A stretch of DNA of 64,000 bases. Origin: Turritopsis dohrnii. Its lineage: Eukaryota; Cnidaria; Hydrozoa; Anthoathecata; Oceaniidae. The notes under the pieces were generated by a model that worked only from the letters and a program-made list of their open reading frames with translations, had not been told where the DNA came from and made no database searches. The translations under genes were made by a program, and so were the position numbers. Shown here one piece after another: positions 37,976 through 48,273 of the stretch. How positions within the stretch are numbered: position 1 is the stretch's first letter; every line of letters starts with the position of its first letter. Location: the NCBI GenBank assembly GCA_027922465.2, contig BQMF02000660.1, positions 113,429 through 177,428 on the forward strand, read 5' to 3'.

Positions 37976-40816
37976 ATGCCTGAAATGGTCTTGAATGAAC
38001 AAAAAACTAAAAAAGTGTAAAAAATTAAGAAAGTAAATTTTTAAAAGTATTAAAGTTTATCTCGGATCGAACTTTTTTAGGCAAGGAATTAAATAGTTGG
38101 ACTCCTTGATATCTAAATGAGGCTCTAGCAGTTTCAAGTTTTATATGTGGAATAGATAATTTAGTTCCATTATTTCTTGTTGAATAACTGTGAGAGTTGA
38201 ATTTAAAATAATCATCAAATGTCCCACATGTCTTATTATTGTATAGACAACGATGTACAGACAAGCAGATTCGTTTCTTTAGTACAGTTTCACGTCTTGG
38301 TATGGGAGACTCAATTATCCTTTCAGCTCTCGACTCTAGGTTATCAATCCTTTGCTTCAAGTACGGTGGTGTAGCACCATATAAACAAAGTGAACAATAT
38401 GTAAACAAAGGTAGCACCATAGAATTGTAAACCAAAGATGCAGTTTTGGTATCCATGTATTTACGTACTCTTTTGATGAGACGTACTCTAGTCGAAGCTT
38501 TCTTGATGGTGTTAACAGAATACCAAGGTATTTATAGGTGGTAGTTCTAGAGATCTCCATACCATTGTGTGTAATCTTGATGGGCGAGTCTTCAAGTTTA
38601 CGAAGACGACTGTTGGTACCAAAAATCATTAATTCAGTCTTCCCTTTTTTAGTATTAACAATTAATTGATTAGAACGTAGCCAAGATGTTAGAGAAGTAA
38701 AATCCGAAGTCAGGAGTTCTTGTATGATGTCCATATTTTTGTGAGAGCAGTAAATGATAGTGTCATCAGCATACATTAGAACTTCACATTTCTTAATAAT
38801 CTTTGATGCATCATTAAAATAAACAATGAACAGGAGAGGTCCTAAGATTGAACCTTGAGGTACGCCGCAATGAATTGGGTGTGCGATTGATAGTTTTCCA
38901 AGGTAAGACACCTGTTGAGTGCGATTAAAGAGGTAGTCAGTAAACCAGTCGAGTGCAATGCCTGAGATTCCATATCTCTGTAAGGTGTTGAGCAGGATAG
39001 AATGGCTAATAGTGTCGAAAGCTTTACTTAGATCGATGTATATTGCCCCAGTAAATTCACCCTTGTCCATTGCTGAGCGAATTCTGTCTGTAAGATAAGT
39101 GGCAGCCGTTTCAGTTGAACGATGTGAACGAAAGCCATATTGGAAATCCGATAGAAGATTATTTGTTTCAAGATAGTTACTAAGTTGCTTTGATACACAC
39201 TTTTCGAATATCTTTGATAATGCAGGAAGCACGCTGATAGGACGGTAATTATCGAACGATTTGAGATTACCAGATTTATGGGCAGGATTGATTCTTGCTT
39301 TCTTCAGTTGGGTAGGTATAAGTCCCATTTTGAGTGAAAGATTAATCACATGAGTAAGTGGCTTTGCCAATACGAATGCCACATCTTTCAAGAAGCAACT
39401 TGGTATACGATCAAGACCAGTAGCACTTTTACGTTTTAGTTTTTTCAAATAGCTGAGAACTTCGACATCAGAAACCGGTGTAAATTGGAAAGAGTTAATA
39501 CCACATGAATAATTTGGATCAAAGTTCCAAACACAATTCACAAATGGGAATGCGACACGTTTAAGGTTGAAAGCGATGTTAGAAAAGAAAGAGCAGAAAC
39601 CATCAGCAATAGATTGACTGTCGGTGACTGTTTCGCTGTCAATATCGAATGATTTAGACGTGACATTTGAGGAACGTTTTACTGGAAAAATCTCCTTGAT
39701 AATCTTCCAAAATTTGTCAGATTTATTGCGACATTCATTGAGTTTTTCTTTAAAGAAAGACCTTTTGCTCGATTAATCAAGTTAGTCAGAAAGTTTTTCA
39801 ATCGGCGATAAGCAAACCAATCAGAATCTAATTTAGACTTTTGGGCTTTGCGGAGTAGTTGGTCTCTTCTATTCATTGATTCTTTGACATTAGCGTTAAG
39901 CCAAGGTGACGGTTTGCCTTTTATTTTCTTGGATATAAAAGGCGCATGGTTATCCAGTGTTCAGAAGAATAGATGTTAAGTTATTGTATGCAGACTCAGG
40001 AGTTAAGGCATTGTAAACACAGTCCCAATTAGCCTCTACAAGCTCTTCTTTGACATGATCAATGTTATAATTGGAGAAATCTCTGAATGTGATTATTGAT
40101 GGCTGAAATTTGATATTATTCATCTTGCGAGTGCATGTTATCAAATTATGATCGCTTAAATCAGAAACAATTACGTCAGTGTTCGAGATATTGTATGACG
40201 CGTTTGAAAGAACAACGTCAATTAATGATTCAGTCTCTTGGGTAATGCGTGTGGCCGATGTTATCAATTGATGGTATCCAAGATCGTTGAAGGAGCTTTT
40301 AATTGTTTGGTGATCATTCTTTTTCAAATAATCGACATTAATGTCCCCCATGATAATTGATTCGATACTTTCAAGTTTATTCAAAAGTTCTAACAATTTT
40401 TGTTGAAAGTTTTTTGATAAGTGGAGTGATGTATCCGGTGGTCTGTAAACAAATGCGACGATGAAACTTTTGGACTTTGGTGGAAATATTTCGATAAAAA
40501 CACCCTCAATATCGTCACTATAGAGGTCGTCTCTCTCTTTGAAATTAATTCCATTTTTAATGTAAACGGCTACACCTCCTCCAATACCAGATTTACGATC
40601 ACGAGCAATAAAGGAATAACCAGGAATATTAAAGTCAGTTTCAACATTATTCTGAGCAGAAAAAGTTTCAGAAAGCCCAAAGACATCTATGTGTTTACAT
40701 TGCAGAAAAACTTCTTTAACCAAGTCTATCTTGCCAGATAACCCACGAATGTTCTGGTGGAAAAATTTTAAACCTCTGTTCGTGCAGCTTGAGTTTATCT
40801 GGTCATAAAATGACCT

Positions 40817-40843
40817 TGGTCCAGGATTAACTTCGATATCCCC
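40817..40843 (-). promoter_or_regulatory. 2A-like ribosome-skipping motif in LINE ORF
   Basis: The nine residues GDIEVNPGP (64-72 of the endonuclease frame) match the D-x-E-x-NPGP consensus at which the ribosome fails to join Gly to Pro, releasing the upstream peptide. The stretch just before it (CLLMFVILLA) is hydrophobic, as in 2A-like sequences that double as signal peptides. The predicted upstream product is 71 residues. Known in other APE-type LINEs; activity here is inference. Confidence 0.85.
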
Positions 40844-41173
40844 AGCCAACAGAATAACAAACATAAGTAGACATTTCTTTGAGAAAACCAACCTTCTTTT
40901 AAAATTTCTCTCACAGAATAAGCTGCTCGTAATGTGTGTTGATACTTTAGAGACATCATCTTCCAAATTAATAGTATCATTTAAGCCAACTGGTGAAGTA
41001 ACACTATCTTTCTTGCACTTTCTTTCATGCAAAATGTCAGTACAAATATCATAACAAGAAAAGCGCAGAACACGTCCGCCCTTCTCGCTGCCATTATGGA
41101 TTTTTTGATCACATCACAAGATTTTGATGTTGATACCATTTAGTTATTGGGCATTCCCTGTAAGATATGACCT

Positions 41174-41479
41174 GAGCCGACTAGTAGCTTTGTGGTAGAG
41201 TGCACGCTTTCTGTTTAAGAGGTTTTGGGTTCAATCCCTGGCCGAGTCATGCCAGCGACCAGTGTGAATCAATCCACTCAGCTCAAAACTCAGCTTGAGA
41301 GCGGGATTGATATCTAAGGTGGTTGTCTAGTTGAGCTGTTGGCCTCGTTACAGTTTCCGTAGCCCAAATGGGGGCTTTAAATGCTCTAGCACCTCCTTCG
41401 CAGTAGCCTCGTTAATAACAGTACCTTAAGGAACTGAAGAGTTCATCCTGGGTAAATAATAATAAATAAATAAATAAAT
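41174..41479 (+). mobile_element. tRNA-derived SINE, family B, with LINE-like tail
   Basis: An A-box TAGCTTTGTGGTAGAGTGC and a B-box GGTTCAATCC sit in tRNA-like spacing. The tail reads CATCCTGGGTAAATAATAAT followed by (AATA)n, similar to the 3' ends of the two LINEs in this window. It interrupts the array unit between ATATGACCT and ATGGCGATT. Confidence 0.85.
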
Positions 41480-41817
41480 GGCGATTGTAAAATGTATTAT
41501 TTTATTTCTGCTGTATTTACTTTTAGCATGCCTTAAGTTGATATCATATTTATTGTTTTTTGTTGTCTTTAATTGTATCAACATCAATCAATTCCAATTT
41601 TAATGCTAATACAATCTCTTTACTCATTAATTGATTTGTTATATAAATTACTTGAGAACATTTTTGTAGACATGGATTATTCTTTTAGGAAAGCAATTCT
41701 ATGCGCTGACCTGAGTGTGGATGTGAGTGGCCAGAGTAGTGGAAAACGCTAAAATTTCTGTAGTACTATTACAAATGGTTATTATATTGTAGTGTTCAAT
41801 CTTAAATGTTCTTTAGG

Positions 41818-42021
41818 TGCTTCTGTTTGGATAAATCGTAGAGCTCACGTTCTTAATGTCGTGGGTTTGAATCCTTCCCGAGGATATTGGTCTTGAGGTG
41901 TACTCTCGTTATGAATTGCCATAGCATGAAGCAGTCTGTGTGGTAAAAAAAGGCCCGTCGTTTGGTATTGAGGTGCCCAGACTCAAAGACGTTGAAAAAA
42001 CTTGAAAAAAAAAAAAAAAAT
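41818..42021 (+). mobile_element. tRNA-derived SINE, family A, poly(A) tail
   Basis: An A-box-like TTGGATAAATCGTAGAGC and the B-box GGTTTGAATCC are followed by a body shared with 32455-32662 and a run of about sixteen A. Both family-A copies are followed by the same array block (GAC(A/G)...AAGGTAC...CGAATTAGTTACA-like), so they may sit at equivalent positions in the array. Confidence 0.8.
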
Positions 42022-42698
42022 AGAAAACAAATTACTGACGATAAGGTACATGACGACGAAATACTTACATTTTAATTGTTATGGATGTGATCTAATAATT
42101 TTTGCACTTTATTGCCCGTATTTTTATAGTACCTTTGTTTTTAATACTGAATAGGCCTATTTGTTATTGAAAAGACAGTATCTTGTAAGTTAAAGGTGTT
42201 ATATGTGTCACCCTTTAACCAATCAGTATTACATTACCCATTTTTATTCCTTAAACATACGTTCAAATATTTAGTTGAATATTCAAATGCTCTCAATGTT
42301 GCTATATACTTAGTGGAATTTCTTTGTCTCAAGTTTGATTATAAACATAATTAGAATTTCTTTTTGTACTAGTTTGCGCAAAGTTCAATTTAGTATCAGA
42401 TATTTGGGTTTTTCTCACCCTTAATTATATTAATGCTATCATGAACGAATTTCGTTGCTTAAGGAATCTGTGTACACAATGACTTGTTTGTCTATATAAA
42501 CTACTTCATAACATTTATTATGACTTCCAGAATAGTTTCTTTACATTGATTGTTTTAAGGAAACCGTCACTTTACCGAAGTGCACCTTTAGTGGAGCCTT
42601 TTGTGAATTTTATAGTTTTCTTACGCAGTTTTTAAGCTAAATTTGGTTAATTCTCTGTTATTCCGCGGCTTTTAAATTCGTTCCGACTGGAGAATGTT

Positions 42699-42893
42699 TC
42701 ATATTGAGGTCGATAATTTTTTTAACAAAACAATAGCCTCGACAACTCTCGATAACCTCGATAACAGCAATAATCTTCCTTCCTTAGCCTTTAAAGTTCG
42801 AATCACCCGTTGGACCAACGGCTGTAAAACTTTTGTTGTGTTAGGTGGCAGGAAATAAAGATCGATTGAGTTAAAACTTTCATTTGATGTCAA
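42699..42893 (-). pseudogene. Pogo/Tigger DDE transposase remnant
   Basis: The short minus frame contains FLPPNTTKVLQPLVQRVIRT, which corresponds to the conserved FLPPNTTSLLQPMDQGVI block preceding the last catalytic Asp/Glu of pogo-type (DDE_1) transposases. The Asp of MDQ is changed to Val. No further domain continues in frame on either side. Confidence 0.8.
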
Positions 42894-45540
42894 TATGTGA
42901 CCTTAATATGTCGGGTCTGGACCTTGCAGCTGACTAATATTAGGATATTGCGCAAACGAAGTAAACAAATGATTGGCTCTCTTGACAGATAGGAAGATTT
43001 TTTGATTTCCTCGTACGAAACTACCGATTCAGTTCATTATCTATAAATATTCGTGTTATGTAACAGAAGCTTCATAAGAACAACCAGGCTAATTTCCTAA
43101 AACTAAGAAAACTAAAGAAGACTCTGAGAGGCTAAACTTTCGTCAAATCAGTTGTAAATGATAAACGCCACTTCTTTTTCAAAGTTCTTGTCCTGCTTTC
43201 TAACCCATTCTTCAAAAATCTTTTATTTCATTTATATTTTTATTGCAATAGTAACAAGAGCATTAAATGAAACGTTGTATCGTTTTTTCCATCAATCAAT
43301 CCATCCATCTGATTTCTGAAAGTCTTTCAAACCAAGTATTCCAAAGAATAAAATTTTTTCCTTAAGTAGAATTCCATTCACAGCTAGAATATTGTCTCTG
43401 ACACTAGCCACTGGTAAAATGCCTTGTCGATTTCATCCTCATCCTTTGCTTTTTCATAGATGTTGCGTTTTTTCAATGCATCATAGATTATTCTTTCATT
43501 GGTCTGCAAAGGGATTCTTTAAGGATGCTGTGTTTACGAGAAACTGTCGCATAGCTTTCTCCTTTTGTACCTTTCAACAATCGTAGGTGACTGTATTTTA
43601 TGTTTCCTGCTGATAGACCTATCGAAAAATTCATAAATTATTCATCGCGCAGCCCTCGCCTCGTTTCTAATCTAAATAATTATTACGTAACTCGTGATAA
43701 TAAAAGAACTTCATGAAATAATTTTTCCCCAAGGTATCATCACCTTTTGTAAATGATACAAGCGTCATTATTATTCAACTTGAAAACGAGGTGAAGGCTG
43801 CTGCGATAAATAAATTATTAATTATGGATAGGAGTATTGACGCCTTGTTAACACATCAACGGTTGAATAGATATCAAGTTTTGCTTCAATTCAATGCGCG
43901 CTATTGTTTCACTAATTACATACCTTTATTATTTACTAAAAATCACTTATTATTTCTATTCCGCAGCAGTAGGATAGTTAAAAGGAGATCGAATTATTTG
44001 AAACGAGACCATTAACTACGCCAAAGCACGGTTTCTAAATGGAAATGTGGGGAAGGTTTATTCGAATCATTTGCTATATAGCTTTGCATAAAGCCCGATT
44101 TATCCTCGGTACGACTTAAACGGAGTATTTTCTGTCCACAATCATTAAAAAAAGTCTTAATCCAACTAGCCTGTCTTGAATGGTTTTGACTAAGTTACTT
44201 GTTGTTTTGGGCATTTAACCTAGTTATCAGTAATGGATGATATTGATCATCACAGGCAAAAATGTCATATGATTTATAATATACACATGAGAGATTTTTG
44301 TTCAATTTAAGACAACAAAACGTGTCACCCTTAATTACTTAATTTCAGTAATAAAACAAAACATAAACCTTGCTCATCTGGTAGTAAAACAAACAGCAGA
44401 GGTGAAGATATGGCTTTTACACAACAAAATAAACAGTATTTAGTTCCAAGTATTTTTGTGTAAAAAATTTGCTCTCAAAAAATAACCTATATTTAAATAT
44501 TCCTGAAAATTCAAAAAGCGGTAAATTATATTAAGAAAGACTATAACTCACATACATTTTGTTCCTCTAAGTAACGGTAAAAAAACTTCAAACATAAAAT
44601 ATACTGGCTACTTTTGGTGAAATTTCCAGCAAAACACATGTCACCCTAAATCGATGATTTCTTGAAGTTTATCATATACAGTCACAGAACTTATAGCTCA
44701 ATTGTTACCATAATCCAGCATTTTCTCCCTATTATGTTTAGGTGGAATAATGATGATTTAAAGCAACAAAATGTAGCAGAAAGAGAAGTCCTGCTTAGTC
44801 AGCGAAACTTGAAGAAAGGTTATGGTAAAATTTAGGGTGACACAAATTTGTCAACCTTAATTTAGTGTCGACTTAAATTGAAAAAAAAGTGCAATTTCTG
44901 TCGCCTTAATCTACTATAATATATATATATATATATATATAAAAAAATCAATTTTGATTTTTTGAGTTTAGTTCCCCTTTAAGCTTCCTGAACAAAGCCT
45001 TTACGAATTTGGCTTTTACTGACTAAAGGCGCCATTATTCCTGAACTTCAGTTGCTTAGTTTATATCGATAAACAATAGGTTAAGTTTGTTCTGTACATA
45101 AAGCTTTACACATTCTTGTTTTATAAGGAACACCCTTATAACGAACTCGAGGCTGAAGAAAGCTTGAAAATTAAGTGCTAAGGAACTGGTCAGGCCGAAA
45201 TACAAGAAACAAAAACTAAGAAACAATATAAACTCTCTTTTTTAAAATAAGAAACAAATATAAACTACTAAAAACAAAAACTAAAGATACTTGTATGTCA
45301 AAGTGTACAAAATATACGAGGCAAATATACATGTTTACATGAAGAAAGAACCTAAAAAAGCAAGGAACCCATTTAGGAACTATGAGGCTTAGAGCCAAGT
45401 ATAAGTTTCCTTATAACAAAAACGTGTATTGATCTTTATTTGTAGAAGGGATTCTAACTTCAGGAAAACCATTTAAAAACCTTATGTAATAAAAACAACC
45501 AACTGCCACACAAGTTTTATATGTAAGAAAAAACTTATGT
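42894..45540. other. Spacer, repeats only
   Basis: No supported gene. From about 44240 to 44990 there is the long copy of the repeat also seen at 10438-10910, in reverse orientation, ending AGTTTAGTTCCCCTTT with an (AT)n tract at about 44919-44941 and several GTGTCACCCTTAA-like words. The open frames at 43392-43586 and 43791-44015 show no motif. Confidence 0.5.
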
Positions 45541-45544
45541 AATA

Positions 45545-46116
45545 CCGTAAACCTCCGAATATAAGCCCACCCGTGTATAAGCCCACCCGTGTATAAGCCC
45601 ATAATATTGGAAGGGAAAATTTCATGGTTGTTTTTCTTTTACTAAAAAACTTTTTTTTTTGCAAAAACATACAAGTACAAGCTATTTCTTCAGTTCTTTA
45701 CGAACTAGTCCTCTATTGATATTTGGTCCATATAAGAAATAAACACAAGGGACCTCAATAATAATTTAGATGGGACAGAAGATAAACAAATTAACATCCG
45801 AGGTATAGATGACTATACAATGCCTCAACCAGAGGAGGAATTCCACCTTGAAACATCAAGCGAGGAAGAAGATGATGGTACCGGAGACAATGTAGAGACA
45901 GCGACGTCGAGCGAAAGTGAAGATAATGGTGATAGCGAAAGTGAAGATAGTGAAGAAAGTGGTGATGAGTGAAAAGTTTTTATTACGTAAAATATATGCA
46001 TAGATATTTAATATGTTGCTATTGTTTTCCATGTATAAGCCCACCCGTGTATAAGCCCACCCAAAAAAAGCTTACGAACTTGTATAAGCCCAGGGCTTAT
46101 ATTCGGAGGTTTACGG
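45545..46116 (+). mobile_element. Internally deleted pogo-type element keeping a transposase C-terminus
   Basis: CCGTAAACCTCCGAATATAA at the left is perfectly inverted at the right (TTATATTCGGAGGTTTACGG), about 24 bp, with TA on both sides. GTATAAGCCCACCC is repeated inside each end. Between 45750 and 45972 a plus frame reads LDGTEDKQINIRGIDDY, then PQPEEEFHLETSSEEED and a Ser/Glu/Asp tail ending in TGA, resembling the acidic C-terminus of pogo/Tigger transposases. The catalytic domain is absent. Confidence 0.85.
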
Positions 46117-46367
46117 TATCTAATGATTCAAAAAATGAATTGTCTTCCTGGACAATTTTATGTCAATGACATTTACACTTGTATACTAGATACAACAAAA
46201 TTAAAATTTTGAGCATTATTATTCATTTTAAAAAAAAGAGGAATTACGTCAAAATTATGTCAAAAAAAAGTATGAACATATGTATATATTTTAAGCTTTG
46301 TTTATGAACGTTTATGAAGTTTATTCCACAAAATGCAAATATATGAGATACAATACTTTCTTGTTTA

Positions 46368-46708
46368 GGGGCTGTTTATATGAGAAGCGGAACGGGACGA
46401 AAAACGGGATGACTTTATCCCACCTTTACACGAGAAAACTTTAAGCAGAAGCTTTGCCGGGACGAGACAGCAATTGCATTTAAAACATTATAAAACGTCC
46501 CGGGACAGTGTGTTTATATGATGAAAAACGTCCCGGTTTGAGAAAGCGAGATCTAGCCTAACCGGGACGGGACGTTTTTTGTCCCGGGATAGTTTTTTTC
46601 ATATAAACACGAGATACATTTTTTATGAAAACTTTCAGTGGAGGCGGAATCCCGTTTTTCGTCCCGTCCCGGCAAACGTCCTGTCCCGCCTCTCAAATAA
46701 ACAACCCC
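46368..46708. mobile_element. GGGGCTGTTTATATGAG MITE, 341 bp
   Basis: The left end GGGGCTGTTTATATGAGAAG and the right end, read in reverse, GGGGTTGTTTATTTGAGAGG form inverted repeats rich in CGGGACGG words. TTA flanks both sides and may be the target duplication. No coding sequence. Confidence 0.85.
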
Positions 46709-47114
46709 TTATTGACCTCTGATGTTCTACTTCATCATCGTCAAAAGCTTAAAGAATAACTAGACTTTCACTAAAAACAGTGTCTGAATGTATTTATACA
46801 TTCTTCTTGGTGTCTGCGCCCAGTGGGATATTCAACAGTTGGTGAACATCTGTTATAGAGTGCTCAATATAACGGAAAGTAGAGAGCAAATTATTCATGA
46901 AAGGTTGTATAAAAGTACATAAAAAGTATGTTCATCTGATGAATGCAGTTAGCATGAAACTTTAAGTTATGTACTAATATTTATGTTAGAAATAGTGTAT
47001 ATATTAGTGTATACTATTTCTTATAGAAGAGATGTCATGACTGCAGTGATTTTTTTTAGGTTGGGAATATTTTGCTACCGTTTGATAGCCACTTCACTTG
47101 TTTTATTTAGAGGG

Positions 47115-48071
47115 ATGATGTCCTTAAATAGTACGTTCAAAAACTACTACAGTTTCAAATGTGATGGAATGGTTATGAAGCTGGGTCGCGAAGATTCGGC
47201 AAGAATCAATGCGTTAGCAAGCACCATCGTTGACGTTTTTGTGTCAATTACTTCATTCGGATTGAATATGTTGATTGCTATTGTTCTTCTGAAGTACAAA
47301 AGACTACGGAGGAGTTCACCAAATATCTTGATTCTGAATAACACTATCAGTGACATCATCACGAGCATCGGAAACGTTGCATTTTGGTTTCCATTGATAT
47401 TGAAGATATTCCACGAATCACATTCATGTGAATTGTTCCAATCTGCTTATTACCTAAACACACTTGGTTTGAATGTAAGCATGCTAAATGCCAATTTAAT
47501 AGCTTTCGACCGTTACATGGCAATATATAAACCCTATTACTATTGTCATAAGATGAAGGTCAATACAAGTCTGTATGTAAAGCTTTGTGTAGGGTCGTGG
47601 TTGTTGGTTGCTGCATTGTTAGTACTTGGAACTTACGTAGCTGCAGCACTAATTTCATTCGCAGCTTTCTTTCAAGTGTTTACCATTGTATGGATTTCAT
47701 TTGTTTACACAAAGGTCTACTTTACTGTTCATAGTATTAACAAAGTTCTGCATCAAAACATTCTATCTCATTGTATGCAACAGGATAACAGACAAAAAGA
47801 ACTTCAATATGCCAAAACTACCGGCTTGATGGTCTTTGTACTGCTGATATCATATCTTCCGGCTACCGTCTATCTTGCCTATCAGTTGATAACAAATGAC
47901 AGTCCCTCACCAAACACATATGCAGCGTTGTTTTGGATCACAACATTTTACAGTGTCAAGGTAGTTTTTAACCCTTTCTGGTTTATCTTTTCGATTAGCG
48001 ACATTAGGAATACCATTAAGAACTTATTTTGGAGAAATCACCGAATTCATTCAGACACAAGTGCATCATGA
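47115..48071 (+). CDS. Class A (rhodopsin-like) G-protein-coupled receptor, orphan
   Basis: A single-exon receptor of 318 residues if translation starts at the ATG at 47115 (MMSLNST, with an N-glycosylation site near the N-terminus). The open frame extends upstream to 46983, but the sequence just before 47115 looks like an intron end (TTTTATTTAG). Seven hydrophobic segments are visible. TM1 ends NMLIAIVLLKYKRL; TM2 starts NILILNNTISDIITS; the TM3 Cys is in CELFQSAYYL; DRY is present as FDRYMAIYKPYYY; TM6 has FVLLISYLP; TM7 is VVFNPFWFIFS, an NPxxY variant with Phe. The TM4-TM5 loop is very short and lacks the usual second Cys. The ligand cannot be read from sequence. It lies immediately upstream of the RAG1-like transposon on the same strand. 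Confidence 0.88.
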   Translation: MMSLNSTFKNYYSFKCDGMVMKLGREDSARINALASTIVDVFVSITSFGLNMLIAIVLLKYKRLRRSSPNILILNNTISDIITSIGNVAFWFPLILKIFHESHSCELFQSAYYLNTLGLNVSMLNANLIAFDRYMAIYKPYYYCHKMKVNTSLYVKLCVGSWLLVAALLVLGTYVAAALISFAAFFQVFTIVWISFVYTKVYFTVHSINKVLHQNILSHCMQQDNRQKELQYAKTTGLMVFVLLISYLPATVYLAYQLITNDSPSPNTYAALFWITTFYSVKVVFNPFWFIFSISDIRNTIKNLFWRNHRIHSDTSAS

Positions 48072-48273
48072 ACAATACAGACATTAAATGAACCAACAGA
48101 GGAAAAGAGAATAATTTATCATCCCAACAACTGACATGAACAGTTAGTGTATCGACACCAATAAGTTGTGTGGTTGAAAACCAGTGAAATAGATCCATTC
48201 TTCATAATTTATCATGAAAACTCTTTTGTACAAATTTTTCCAAAGTTTAACGATTTTCTTTAAAAAAGGTTGG

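Larger units (their letters stand above)
37396..41131 (-). mobile_element. Nearly full-length CR1-type LINE, frame-broken
   Basis: The element splits the tandem array. From its 5' end: frame 41032-39950 with a 2A-like motif and an APE endonuclease (FHQNIRGLSG, GLSETF, GDINVDYL, SDLSDHNLI); 39876-39679; 39541-38357 with reverse transcriptase (GLDRIPSCFLK, NYRPISVLPALSKIFEKCV, IYIDLSKAFDTISHSIL, GVPQGSILGPLLF, MYADDTIIY, YKYLGILL); and 38456-38025 with the C-terminal region (ESRAERIIE, RYQGVQLFNSLP). The polyprotein is broken into at least four frames, so this copy is inactive unless the breaks are assembly errors. The 3' end has CCTGTATAAAGATTCG followed by an AATAATAATAACAACAATAA tail. A tandem 135-bp repeat lies between the coding end and the tail. 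Confidence 0.9.
41132..42500. repeat. Continuation of the tandem array beyond the LINE
   Basis: The sequence resumes with ACCATTTAGTTATTGGGCAT and, after a SINE, ATGGCGATTGTAAAATGTAT, matching the array unit at about 33790-33870. The core AAAGACAGTATCTTGTAAG recurs at about 42170. Confidence 0.8.

Noticed and set aside
41174..41250. Functional tRNA gene
   Set aside because: A and B boxes are present, but no complete cloverleaf acceptor stem is seen and the sequence continues into a SINE body and (AATA)n tail.
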